NCBI GenBank assembly: GCA_025361385.1 | Contig: JANYAJ010000290.1 | Location: 1-6,612, forward strand | Length of the DNA: 6,612 bases | Origin: Nitrospira sp. | GTDB taxonomy: Bacteria > Nitrospirota > Nitrospiria > Nitrospirales > Nitrospiraceae | Direction of reading: 5' to 3' | Part shown: positions 1-6,612 of the stretch, one piece after another | How the letters are laid out: each line of letters begins with the position of its first letter | How positions within the stretch are numbered: position 1 is the stretch's first letter | The notes under the pieces: generated by a model | The model's input: only the letters and a program-made list of their open reading frames with translations | Database searches by the model: none | What the model was told of the DNA's origin: nothing | Program-made: the position numbers and the translations under genes

Positions 1-2
1 AG

Positions 3-260
3 GCGCTCACCAAACTCCGCGCCGAACCGTTCGGGTTCGTCGTCTCCGATTGGAATATGCCGGTGATGCCGGGGATCGAAATGCTTCGTGCGATCCGCGC
101 AGATGAAAAACTCAAACATATTCCCGTGCTCATGGTCACGGCCGAAGCCCAAAAAGAAAATTTGATCGAGGCCATCCAGGCCGGCGTCAACAACTATGTC
201 GTGAAGCCGTTTACGGCGGAAACGATGCAAGAAAAGATCAACAAGATTTTCAATAAATAG
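3..260 (+). CDS. cheY: Chemotaxis response regulator CheY (5' truncated)
   Basis: Single-domain receiver protein that carries phosphate from CheA to the flagellar motor switch. The left edge of the window cuts it; 85 C-terminal residues remain and about 41 are missing compared with E. coli CheY. The visible part reads through in frame from base 3. It has the phosphoacceptor Asp in SDWNMP (visible residue 16, equal to E. coli D57), the switch Thr in MVTAEA (visible 46, equal to T87), the aromatic switch Tyr (visible 65, equal to Y106) and the conserved Lys in VVKPF (visible 68, equal to K109). The DWNMP and VTAEAxKEN segments are almost the same as in E. coli CheY, so this is a motor-type CheY and not a generic receiver. 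The stop lies 14 bases before cheZ, its expected phosphatase partner. The internal ATG at 57 lies after the phosphorylation site and is not the start. Confidence 0.95.
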   Translation, partial: ALTKLRAEPFGFVVSDWNMPVMPGIEMLRAIRADEKLKHIPVLMVTAEAQKENLIEAIQAGVNNYVVKPFTAETMQEKINKIFNK

Positions 261-274
261 GAAGGGCCGCTTCC

Positions 275-931
275 ATGATCACACGCGATTCTGCCGCAAG
301 GTCGGGCCAGCCTGAGCCCTCTGACCGCAGCGACCTCGATGAGGAGGCGTCTGGGGACACACAGCTCTTCGAGAAGATCGGAGAACTGACCCGGTTTATC
401 GACACGACCATTAAGACCATCTCCCAGTTCTCCGCTCCGATGAGCGCGACGACGGAGCAGCTCCCCGACGCCACGGCCCATCTGAAAGATCTTCGCAAAC
501 TGACGGAAGACGGCACCCACAAAATTATGGAGCTGGTCGAAGCGATCGAAGAGAACCGGAAGCGTGCAGATCTGCAATTCGATGCACTCATGAACGGATT
601 GGCCAGTTCCGACGCCGCTACCGTGACGTCGAAGATCCTGGCGATTCGGGCCACACTCGCTGCCGACAATAAGCCGCTGATGGACATCATCACGGCATTG
701 TCGTTCCAGGATCTGGTGGCACAGAGCGTGAACAAACTTGTGACGATCATCGATGAGGTGGAGCACAAGTTGCTCGAATTGGTGGTGGTCTTCGGGCCGT
801 ACACCAAGGGCGCAGGTAAAGCGGAAGCGGGTAAAGCCTCTGACATGCTGAAGCAACTCTCCGCGACCAAAAACACGTCCATGCAGCAGGACTTGGCCGA
901 CGAAATTCTGAAGCAATACGGATTTAACTGA
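275..931 (+). CDS. cheZ: CheY-phosphate phosphatase CheZ
   Basis: A 218-residue protein, close to the usual CheZ length of about 214. CheZ is a cytoplasmic dimer that speeds removal of phosphate from CheY-P. The motif SFQDLVAQSVNKLV holds the two residues needed for catalysis in E. coli CheZ: Asp (D146 here, D143 there) and the Gln inserted into the CheY active site (Q150 here, Q147 there). Residues about 33-175 are mostly helical, as expected for the long hairpin/four-helix bundle. Next comes a flexible Gly/Ala/Lys-rich linker (about 176-200). The C-terminus, QQDLADEILKQYGFN, matches the CheY-binding tail of the family (E. coli ends in ...DDLLDSLGF). The start at 275 is supported by GGAAGGG at 260-266, overlapping the end of cheY. 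The next gene, cheA, begins 8 bases after the stop, so translational coupling is likely. Confidence 0.93.
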   Translation: MITRDSAARSGQPEPSDRSDLDEEASGDTQLFEKIGELTRFIDTTIKTISQFSAPMSATTEQLPDATAHLKDLRKLTEDGTHKIMELVEAIEENRKRADLQFDALMNGLASSDAATVTSKILAIRATLAADNKPLMDIITALSFQDLVAQSVNKLVTIIDEVEHKLLELVVVFGPYTKGAGKAEAGKASDMLKQLSATKNTSMQQDLADEILKQYGFN

Positions 932-939
932 GGTGCCCC

Positions 940-2844
940 ATGAGCGATGAAGCAGATGAGATGAAGGAAATTCTCAACGACTTTTTAACCGAGTCGACGG
1001 AGATGATCGACGTCCTCGATCAGCGATTCCTCGCCCTGGAGGCCGACCCGAGTAACGCCGACCTCTTGAACGAAATCTTCCGCGCCATGCATGGCATGAA
1101 AGGCGGAGCGGGGTTCCTGGGATTCAATCATCTCGTGGATGTGACGCATCGGGGCGAGAGCATTCTCAATAAAATGCGTCAGGGTGAAATGGCGGTCATT
1201 CCCTCGATCATTAACGTCATTTTGGAAGCCGTCGACGTGGTCAAGGCCATCATGCACGATATTCGCGCCACCGGCACCGATACCAATGTGCCGACAGAGG
1301 AGATGGCCAAGAAACTCGACGATGTCTTAGCTGGGAAATTTGAAGGGACAGCTCCCGCAGCGAAGCCATCCATGGCCGCTCCGGCTCCATCACCAGCCGC
1401 GACCCCAACCCCGGATCCTGCAGCCCCAGCCTCGCCACCTCAGACGATCGGCGAGATCCTCGTGCATGATGGCTTGGCATCGAAGGAGCAGGTGTTCGAT
1501 GCCTTAACCCAGCAGCAGAAACAGCCAGAGCCGAAGCAAGCCCTTGGGGAACTGCTCATCCAGGCCAAAGTGATCTCCGAGCGCGCGCTCGATCAGGCTC
1601 TGCACAAACAGGAGAAGCCCGGGAAGTCGGCTGACGAAGACCAAACGATCAGAGTCGAGACGCGCCGGTTAGATTCTGTGATGAATCTCGTTGGCGAACT
1701 CGTCTTAGGGCGGAACCGCCTGATCAAGATCGGCGGAGCCCTCGACGAAAGCCATGAATCGGACCCACAAGTACGCGCCTTGGGTGAAACCCTCACACAA
1801 TTGAACTTGGTGACGACGGACCTCCAACTGGCCGTCATGAAAACCAGAATGCTCCCGATCAAGAAAGTGCTCGCGAAGTTGCCGCGCCTGGTACGCGACC
1901 TCTCACAGAAACTCGGGAAGCAAGTACGCTTGGAGACGCACGGAGAAGAGACGGAACTCGATAAGTCCGTCGCCGATGAAATCGGCGATCCCTTGGTCCA
2001 CTTGGTGAGAAATGCCATCGATCATGGCATCGAAATGCCGACGGAACGGCATGAAAAAAATAAGCCGGCCGAAGGTGTCTTGCGTATCGCTGCCAGCCAG
2101 GAAGGCAACAGCATCGTCATTCGTATTCAGGACGACGGCAAAGGCATCCCCATCGACAAAGTGAAGGCCAAGGCGCTCTCCAAAGGGCTGGTGAGCGAAG
2201 CAGAGTTGTCCGCCATGGAACCTCGCGAAGTCGTGAACCTGATTTTCTTGCCGGGGTTCAGCACGGCTGAAAACGTGACCGACGTGTCCGGACGCGGTGT
2301 GGGGATGGACGTCGTCCGCACCAACATCCGCAAGATGAACGGCACCGTGGAGATCGAGTCCGAGCAGGGGAAGGGCAGTCTCATCACCATCAAGCTTCCG
2401 CTGACCATTGCGATCATCCAAGCGTTGATGGTCGAAGTGGAGCGTGCCACCTTTGCCATTCCGCTCAGTTCCGTCATCGAGGCCGTCCGGATTACCAAAT
2501 CGGACATCAAGACCATCAATGGACGCGAAGTCCTGCATCTGCGCGATCGCGTATTGCCGTTGCTCCGTCTCGCGCAAGAGTTCGATATTCCCGTCGATCC
2601 CAACCGTGAACGCTTCAATGTCGTCGTGACGGCCTTGGGCGACCGGCGGATCGGCGTCGTGGTCGATGAGCTCCGTTCCCAAGAAGAAGTTGTGATCAAG
2701 TCGATTTGGGAATATCTGGACAGCATCAAGGGCATTTCAGGCGCCACCATCACCGGAGACGGAAAAGTCGTCTTGATCCTGGATATTTCCGAGTTGGTCG
2801 AGAATGCCCATGCGTGGCACCAGGCCGTCGCAGTCGCGGCCTAG
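940..2844 (+). CDS. cheA: Chemotaxis histidine kinase CheA with MshEN-like linker domain
   Basis: A 634-residue cytoplasmic kinase that phosphorylates itself and passes phosphate to CheY, CheB and probably CheV. Domains in order: P1/HPt about 1-110, with phospho-His H51 in AMHGMKGGAGFLGF; an Ala/Pro-rich linker about 137-168; a tandem MshEN-like segment 169-224; P3 dimerisation about 235-300 (VMNLVGELVLGRNRL); P4 ATPase about 300-490; and a P5 CheW-like domain about 492-625. P4 shows the N box HLVRNAIDHGIE (354-365), G1 DDGKGI (398-403), the F box FLPGFST (436-442) and G2 GRGVGMDVV (451-459), so the kinase looks active. No typical P2 docking domain is seen between P1 and P3; the MshEN-like repeat takes its place. 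The start at 940 has GAGGTG at 930-935, overlapping the cheZ stop, and gives a complete P1. Its position between cheZ and cheV fits a core chemotaxis operon. Confidence 0.97.
   Translation: MSDEADEMKEILNDFLTESTEMIDVLDQRFLALEADPSNADLLNEIFRAMHGMKGGAGFLGFNHLVDVTHRGESILNKMRQGEMAVIPSIINVILEAVDVVKAIMHDIRATGTDTNVPTEEMAKKLDDVLAGKFEGTAPAAKPSMAAPAPSPAATPTPDPAAPASPPQTIGEILVHDGLASKEQVFDALTQQQKQPEPKQALGELLIQAKVISERALDQALHKQEKPGKSADEDQTIRVETRRLDSVMNLVGELVLGRNRLIKIGGALDESHESDPQVRALGETLTQLNLVTTDLQLAVMKTRMLPIKKVLAKLPRLVRDLSQKLGKQVRLETHGEETELDKSVADEIGDPLVHLVRNAIDHGIEMPTERHEKNKPAEGVLRIAASQEGNSIVIRIQDDGKGIPIDKVKAKALSKGLVSEAELSAMEPREVVNLIFLPGFSTAENVTDVSGRGVGMDVVRTNIRKMNGTVEIESEQGKGSLITIKLPLTIAIIQALMVEVERATFAIPLSSVIEAVRITKSDIKTINGREVLHLRDRVLPLLRLAQEFDIPVDPNRERFNVVVTALGDRRIGVVVDELRSQEEVVIKSIWEYLDSIKGISGATITGDGKVVLILDISELVENAHAWHQAVAVAA
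1444..1611 (+). other. Tandem MshEN/GspE-N-like motif inside CheA (in place of P2)
   Basis: CheA residues 169-192 (TIGEILVHDGLASKEQVFDA then LTQQ) and 201-224 (ALGELLIQAKVISERALDQA then LHKQ) are two copies of the same pattern, 8 residues apart. Both follow the MshEN motif skeleton: (R)LGxx, two hydrophobics, xxG, two hydrophobics, xxxxLxxxLxxQ. MshEN domains of type II secretion/pilus ATPases and some other proteins bind c-di-GMP. The glycine and final Gln frame is kept here, but the leading Arg is Thr in copy 1 and Ala in copy 2, and the second Gly of copy 2 is Lys. Family resemblance is therefore good, but ligand binding is uncertain. An alternative is a degenerate protein-protein interaction module. 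Confidence 0.7.
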
Positions 2845-2865
2845 TCCGGCGTGCGTCACTGAGGA

Positions 2866-2872
2866 TAAGGAG
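2866..2872 (+). promoter_or_regulatory. Ribosome binding site of cheV
   Basis: TAAGGAG lies 6 bases before the ATG at 2879. It decides the start: the same frame is open further upstream to an ATG at 2804, inside the 3' end of cheA, but that extension has no good ribosome binding site and would add 25 Arg/Pro/Ser-rich residues not expected in a CheW domain. Confidence 0.8.
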
Positions 2873-2878
2873 TCGCAG

Positions 2879-3832
2879 ATGCCCACACTTATTAACGAAA
2901 TCGATGCGCGGACCAGGCTCGCCGGCGCCAATCAGATGGAACTGTTGCTGTTCCACCTGGGGACCAACGAGCTCTTCGGGATCAACGTCTTCAAAGTCCG
3001 TGAAGTGATGAAGTTGCCGGAGCTCACCCGCGTTCCTGAAGCGGACAGCCGCGTCGTCGGCATGGCCAATATCCGCGGGACGATGGTGCCGGTGATCGCG
3101 CTCAAGCGCAGCCTCGGTCTCGGCGAACATGAGGTCGACCTCACCAGACTCGAAGCGAAAGAAAACGGCATTCTCATCATTACCGAATACAACGGCAGCT
3201 TGCAGGCCTTTCATGTCGCGGCCGTCGACCGGATCATTCGTACGTCCTGGTCGCAGATCAAGACCCCGCCGGCGTTGGTCCGTGAAAACAACAAAGGGGC
3301 GGTGACCGCCGTGACGATGCTGGACAACGGGCGCATGGTGCTGATCCTCGATGTCGAGAAAACACTCAGCGATATCTGTCCGCGTCCCGACGACGAAGTG
3401 TTTGCCGGGCTTCGCGCGATGCCGGAACTCAAGAACAAATGTGTGTTGTTTGCGGACGATTCGAGCGTTGCCAGGACTCAGATCCGGAAGGCATTGGAAA
3501 AACTCGGCGTGCCCTTTATCCAAACGACGACCGGGAAAGAGGCCTGGGATTACCTGCAGCAACTGGCGGAACTCGCTGTTAAAGAGGGGGCCACGCAAGT
3601 ACACGGGATTAATCTGGTGCTGAGCGATATCGAAATGCCGGACATGGATGGATTCACCTTGACGAAGCATATTCGAGCAGATCCGAGGTTGGCGCATCTT
3701 CCCGTTATTCTACATTCTTCGTTGACGGGAACCTGCAATCAGGACAAAGGCCGCCAAGTCGGCGCGACGGATTATGTGACGAAGTTCGATCCGAAAATGT
3801 TCGCGGAAAAATTGATGCAGTACATCATTTAA
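2879..3832 (+). CDS. cheV: CheV: CheW-like adaptor fused to a receiver domain
   Basis: A 317-residue cytoplasmic coupling protein of the usual CheV length (about 300-330). Residues about 18-165 are a CheW-like domain that links receptors to CheA: the start ELLLFHLGTNELFGINVFKV, the REVMKLPELTRVP segment, then NIRGTMVPVIAL. Residues about 187-317 are a receiver domain with acidic pocket D193/D194 (FADDSS), phosphoacceptor D250 (LVLSDIEMPDMDGF), S280/S281 in LHSSLTG and K302 in YVTKFDP. HSSLTG and the KF(D/E)P ending are typical of CheV receivers. Phosphorylation of CheV by CheA is thought to tune receptor-kinase coupling (adaptation) in other bacteria; its effect here is inferred. It follows cheA by 34 bases and is the only CheW-type adaptor in the window, so it may serve as the main coupling protein unless a cheW lies elsewhere. 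Confidence 0.93.
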   Translation: MPTLINEIDARTRLAGANQMELLLFHLGTNELFGINVFKVREVMKLPELTRVPEADSRVVGMANIRGTMVPVIALKRSLGLGEHEVDLTRLEAKENGILIITEYNGSLQAFHVAAVDRIIRTSWSQIKTPPALVRENNKGAVTAVTMLDNGRMVLILDVEKTLSDICPRPDDEVFAGLRAMPELKNKCVLFADDSSVARTQIRKALEKLGVPFIQTTTGKEAWDYLQQLAELAVKEGATQVHGINLVLSDIEMPDMDGFTLTKHIRADPRLAHLPVILHSSLTGTCNQDKGRQVGATDYVTKFDPKMFAEKLMQYII

Positions 3833-3895
3833 ACGGGCGGTTAAGGCCTGTGGTAGAGCGGTTCGTGTGATGTTTGCCGGAAGGAATCGACGGGT

Positions 3896-4966
3896 ATGGT
3901 CAACACGATTCAAGTCCTGATTGTCGACGATTCGACATTTATGCGGAAGAGCCTCTCGTCGATGCTGACGAAGGATCCCCGCATTGCGATCGTCGGCATG
4001 GCGCGCAACGGAGAAGAGGCGTTGCAGCTCGTGCACCAGCTCAAGCCGGATGTCGTGACCATGGATGTCGAGATGCCTGGCATGAATGGCATCGAGGCCC
4101 TCAAACGGATCATGGCCGAACATCCGGTCCCCGTGTTGATGGTCAGTTCCCTCACGACCGAAGGCGCCGGCGACACCTTGAAGGCGCTGGAGTTGGGCGC
4201 CGTCGATTACATTCCCAAGCAACTCGATGGCGTGGCCATGAAGATCCACGACATTCAAGATGAGTTAATCGCCAAAATCGTTGCCGCCAGCCAAGCGGGC
4301 GGCAAAGTGCGGGCACGCAACTTGAATGGGGCCTCTCGTCCCGTCGTCACGCCTCGTCCGATGGGGCTCACCTCCCATTCGGTCAGCGTCACGCGAGGAA
4401 GCCGGATCGTGGCCATCGGCTGTTCGACAGGCGGGCCACAAGCGTTGATCGAAGTGCTTCCCGCCTTCCCCTCCGATTTTCCAGCGGGGATCGTGATCGT
4501 GCAACATATGCCGAAGACCTTCACCAAGCCCTTTGCCGATCGGATGAACTCGCTCTGCGGCCTCGAAGTGAAGGAAGCCGCCGATGGAGATGAAATCAAG
4601 CCCGGGCGGATCTTGATCGCGCCTGGAGGAGTGCAATGCCGGGTCAAACGGAGAACCATCACCAGCACCGTGATTTCCCTGAGCCCGAACCTCGAGCATC
4701 ATCTACATGCCCCCTCCGCCGACATCATGATGCAGTCGGTCGCCTCGGTGTACGAAGAACGGGGCATCGGCGTCATCTTGACCGGTATGGGGCACGACGG
4801 TTTGGAAGGCATGAAGGCCATTAAGGCCGCCAAGGGCAGGACCATCGCCCAGGACGAAAAATCCTGCATCGTCTACGGCATGCCGAAAGCGGTAGTGGAA
4901 GCAGGCTACGCGGATAAGGTCATTCCGCTGTCGGGGGTTGTGGGAGAAATTCTCAATATGGTGTAA
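3896..4966 (+). CDS. cheB: Receptor methylesterase/glutamine deamidase CheB
   Basis: A 356-residue protein (E. coli CheB has 349) that demethylates, and usually deamidates, glutamyl sites on MCPs when phosphorylated by CheA. The receiver domain (about 5-125) has D11/D12, phosphoacceptor D57 in VTMDVEMPGMNG, S84 in MVSSLT and K108 in DYIPKQ. The Pro that normally follows this Lys is Gln (Q109). A linker of about 45 residues, rich in Gly, Arg and Pro, leads to the esterase domain (about 168-356). The catalytic triad is visible: S177 in GCSTGG, H204 in VQHMP and D301 in GMGHDG. The start at 3896 has GGAAGGA at 3879-3885, and the protein begins directly at the first receiver strand (IQVLIVDDS). 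The 63-base gap before it, the largest in the operon, shows no clear terminator or promoter. Its substrate may include the MCP encoded just downstream. Confidence 0.96.
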   Translation: MVNTIQVLIVDDSTFMRKSLSSMLTKDPRIAIVGMARNGEEALQLVHQLKPDVVTMDVEMPGMNGIEALKRIMAEHPVPVLMVSSLTTEGAGDTLKALELGAVDYIPKQLDGVAMKIHDIQDELIAKIVAASQAGGKVRARNLNGASRPVVTPRPMGLTSHSVSVTRGSRIVAIGCSTGGPQALIEVLPAFPSDFPAGIVIVQHMPKTFTKPFADRMNSLCGLEVKEAADGDEIKPGRILIAPGGVQCRVKRRTITSTVISLSPNLEHHLHAPSADIMMQSVASVYEERGIGVILTGMGHDGLEGMKAIKAAKGRTIAQDEKSCIVYGMPKAVVEAGYADKVIPLSGVVGEILNMV

Positions 4967-5010
4967 GGGGCACACAGGCATTAGTCACGTTCATTCACAA
5001 TGGAGAGGGT

Positions 5011-5017
5011 GGGAGGT
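5011..5017 (+). promoter_or_regulatory. Ribosome binding site of the MCP gene
   Basis: GGGAGGT lies 3 bases before the ATG at 5021; a further purine run, GGAGAGGG, sits at 5002-5009 with more usual spacing. Together they favour 5021 over the in-frame ATG at 5042, which has no similar site upstream. Confidence 0.65.
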
Positions 5018-5020
5018 ACT

Positions 5021-6612
5021 ATGAATACGTTCTTGAAGGGCATGAATATCGGACCGAAGTTTGCGATATCGATTGGAGCGATCGCCGTGGTGATGTCACT
5101 CATCGGACTGACGATCATTTATCAGCAGGAGCAGGACAAAATGGCAGGGATGCTGGAACAGCGCGGGAAACTGCTCGAAACCCAGATTCAGATCACCCGG
5201 TCTTACATCGCGCAGAATTATGTCGGCAAAATAAAAAAGAGCAAGGCTGGGAGCGATATCGTCGTGGCAAAGGACCATGCGAACAACCCCGATGCGATTC
5301 CCTTTCCGGCAACCGCCACCAGAGAAATGGGAGAAGAAGCCAACAAGAGCGGGCTCTTTACGGCCAGGATGATCAGCCAAAATCCGATCAATCCGGCCAA
5401 CTCTCCGAAGGACGCGTTTGAAACAGAGGCGGTGCGAGCCGTTATGGGCGGGAGCGAGAGCTTTTCCCGCATTGAAGAGGTCAACGGGGTGCTCACGTTC
5501 CGTCGGGCATCGGTGGACAAGGCTACGTCGTCTACCTGTATCGGCTGCCACACCGATAAACAGGTCGGCGACGTCCTGGGTGTGCTTTCCGTCGGCATGA
5601 ACATGACGAAAGGCAAAGCGGCGTCCGATAAATCGTTGATGAGCACGGCCGGTTTGCTGATGGGGATCATCCTGACCCTTGTCTTAGCAACCTATTGGCT
5701 TCTCCGCACCATTGTCCTCAAGCCGCTGGCTCAGATGGCGAACATTACCAAGGACATTGCCCAGGGTGAAGGTGATTTAACGAAGCGTGTGCCGACTGAC
5801 GGCAACGATGAAATTGCTCAGTTCGGCGGCTACTTCAATATGTTCATCGATAAATTGCAGAAGATGATCGGCAAAGTCGCCCATGTGACCGACAAGGTCG
5901 CCTCCGCGTCGGTCGAACTGTCCGCGACCGCTGAGGAAATCTCCAGGGGCACCGATACCCTGACCTCCCGTGCGGCACAGACCGCCGCTGCGGTGGAGGA
6001 AATGAATGCGACGGTGAGTCAGGTCGCTCAGAATTCCGGGAAAGCCGCCACGCTGGCGCAAGAGACGGTCCAGACCGCCAAGAACGGCGGGTCGGTGGTG
6101 GCCGACACGATTTCCGGCATGCAACACCTGTCGGAAGCCGTCTCTAACTCGGCGACGATCATTGCCGAGCTGGGCAAGTCGTCCGATCAAATCGGTGAAA
6201 TCGTCCGCGTCATTGAAGATATCGCGGACCAGACTAATTTGCTGGCCCTCAATGCGGCGATCGAAGCCGCCCGAGCCGGTGAACAGGGGCGTGGATTTGC
6301 TGTCGTCGCCGACGAAGTCCGCAAGTTGGCGGAACGGACGACGAAAGCCACCAAGGAAATTGGCGATATGATCCGGCAGATTCAACATGATACGCGCGGC
6401 GCGGTCGATTCGATGCAAGAGGGCACGCAAAAAGTCAGCGGCGGCGTCGAATTGGTCAACAAGACCGGCGAAGCCCTGACGCGTATCGTGCAAATGGTCT
6501 CCGAAAGCGCGGATATGATTCGCCAGATCGCAGTGGCCTCGGAAGAACAGTCGGTGGCCACGCAGCAAATCGCCAACGACATTGAAAATGTGGCGAAGGT
6601 GACGAAGGAATC
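5021..6612 (+). CDS. Methyl-accepting chemotaxis protein with periplasmic c-type heme (DUF3365/Tll0287-like) sensor domain (3' truncated)
   Basis: Open frame to the right edge: 530 residues seen, no stop, only the C-terminal end missing. A short N-terminus precedes TM1 (about 13-34). A sensor region of about 170 residues (35-206) follows, then TM2 (about 207-230), HAMP (about 231-283) and the cytoplasmic signalling domain. The kinase-control tip is typical: [20 protein letters not shown] followed by [23 protein letters not shown] (about 398-440). EE pairs in [10 protein letters not shown] (322-331) and near 508-509 are likely methylation sites for CheR/CheB. The sensor contains CIGCH (C173, C176, H177), a c-type heme attachment motif. 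The region before it ([16 protein letters not shown], then [17 protein letters not shown]) resembles the DUF3365/Tll0287-like heme domain, where NPxN and a following acidic/aromatic stretch are usual. With TM1 and TM2 on either side, this part would be periplasmic, where heme is attached. Redox, oxygen or NO sensing is inferred. cheB lies 54 bases upstream. Confidence 0.93.
   Translation, partial: MNTFLKGMNIGPKFAISIGAIAVVMSLIGLTIIYQQEQDKMAGMLEQRGKLLETQIQITRSYIAQNYVGKIKKSKAGSDIVVAKDHANNPDAIPFPATATREMGEEANKSGLFTARMISQNPINPANSPKDAFETEAVRAVMGGSESFSRIEEVNGVLTFRRASVDKATSSTCIGCHTDKQVGDVLGVLSVGMNMTKGKAASDKSLMSTAGLLMGIILTLVLATYWLLRTIVLKPLAQMANITKDIAQGEGDLTKRVPTDGNDEIAQFGGYFNMFIDKLQKMIGKVAHVTDKVASASVELSATAEEISRGTDTLTSRAAQTAAAVEEMNATVSQVAQNSGKAATLAQETVQTAKNGGSVVADTISGMQHLSEAVSNSATIIAELGKSSDQIGEIVRVIEDIADQTNLLALNAAIEAARAGEQGRGFAVVADEVRKLAERTTKATKEIGDMIRQIQHDTRGAVDSMQEGTQKVSGGVELVNKTGEALTRIVQMVSESADMIRQIAVASEEQSVATQQIANDIENVAKVTKE
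5537..5551 (+). other. CxxCH c-type heme attachment motif in the MCP sensor domain
   Basis: Codons for Cys-Ile-Gly-Cys-His (residues 173-177), between the two predicted membrane segments. C173 and C176 are the only cysteines in the sensor region, and H177 and H86 are its only histidines. H177 would be the proximal heme ligand; H86 (in AKDHANN) or a Met could be the distal one, which is speculation. The motif alone could in principle bind a metal, but its position after the NPINP segment and before a short hydrophobic strand (VLGVLSVGM) fits the DUF3365-type heme domain. Confidence 0.75.

Noticed and set aside
194..916. Long minus-strand open frame (240 codons) opposite cheZ
   Set aside because: It lies opposite a clear CheZ with catalytic motif and tail. 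The translation is rich in Arg, His, Gly and Leu without any recognisable motif, as expected for an antisense shadow of a GC-rich gene.
1903..2682. Minus-strand open frame (259 codons) opposite the kinase and CheW-like parts of cheA
   Set aside because: The plus strand encodes all CheA kinase boxes here. The antisense product is Asp/His/Gly-rich with no domain pattern.
2804..2878. N-terminal extension of CheV starting inside cheA
   Set aside because: It would overlap cheA by 41 bases, has no ribosome binding site, and adds a low-complexity Arg/Pro/Ser stretch. The ATG at 2879 has TAAGGAG at good spacing.
2750..3697. Minus-strand open frame (315 codons) opposite cheV
   Set aside because: Longer than most shadows, but it spans the cheA-cheV junction, has no recognisable motif, and is opposite a well-supported CheV.
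3848..3866. tRNA-like string TGTGGTAGAGCGGTTCG in the cheV-cheB gap
   Set aside because: It resembles a tRNA D-arm, but there is no room for, or sign of, an acceptor stem, anticodon arm or T-arm within the 63-base gap.
4967..5020. Possible terminator or promoter between cheB and the MCP gene
   Set aside because: I found no GC-rich hairpin followed by a T run and no convincing sigma-70, sigma-54 or flagellar sigma-28 boxes; the gap mostly holds the ribosome binding site.
5537..5551. CxxCH read as a stand-alone multiheme cytochrome or zinc site
   Set aside because: Only one such motif is present, and it lies inside an MCP between two membrane segments, so a single-heme sensor domain is the simpler reading.
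5777..6568. Minus-strand open frame (263 codons) opposite the MCP signalling domain
   Set aside because: The plus strand encodes the highly conserved MCP tip; the antisense Arg/Gly/His/Phe-rich product is a reading-frame shadow.

Overview
This window is one continuous plus-strand chemotaxis operon. It holds the 3' part of cheY, then complete cheZ, cheA, cheV and cheB, and finally a methyl-accepting chemotaxis protein (MCP) gene that runs off the right edge. Genes are packed tightly, with gaps of 14, 8, 34, 63 and 54 bases, and each complete gene has a purine-rich ribosome binding site. I see no RNA gene, mobile element, CRISPR array, convincing terminator or strong promoter, and no gene-free stretch longer than about 65 bases.

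Organism (inference): a motile Gram-negative bacterium of moderately high GC. The mix of an E. coli-like CheY, a CheZ phosphatase, a CheA with an unusual linker domain and a heme-type MCP suggests Nitrospirota (Nitrospira-like), with Desulfuromonadia/Geobacter-like bacteria as the main alternative. I could not run a search, so this is only moderately supported.

How the parts work together: the MCP senses a signal on the outer side of the membrane and controls the kinase CheA, probably through CheV, the only CheW-type adaptor visible. CheA phosphorylates CheY (to the flagellar motor), CheB (receptor demethylation, adaptation) and the receiver domain of CheV. CheZ removes phosphate from CheY. 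The methyltransferase CheR and a stand-alone CheW are not in the window.

Two things stand out. First, CheA lacks a recognisable P2 (CheY/CheB docking) domain. In its place is a tandem repeat resembling the MshEN/GspE N-terminal domain, a family that includes c-di-GMP receptors. Second, the MCP sensor region contains a CxxCH c-type heme attachment motif in a domain resembling the DUF3365/Tll0287-like family, which points to redox or gas sensing. Both domains are plausible known families in uncommon combinations; I do not see a wholly new system here.
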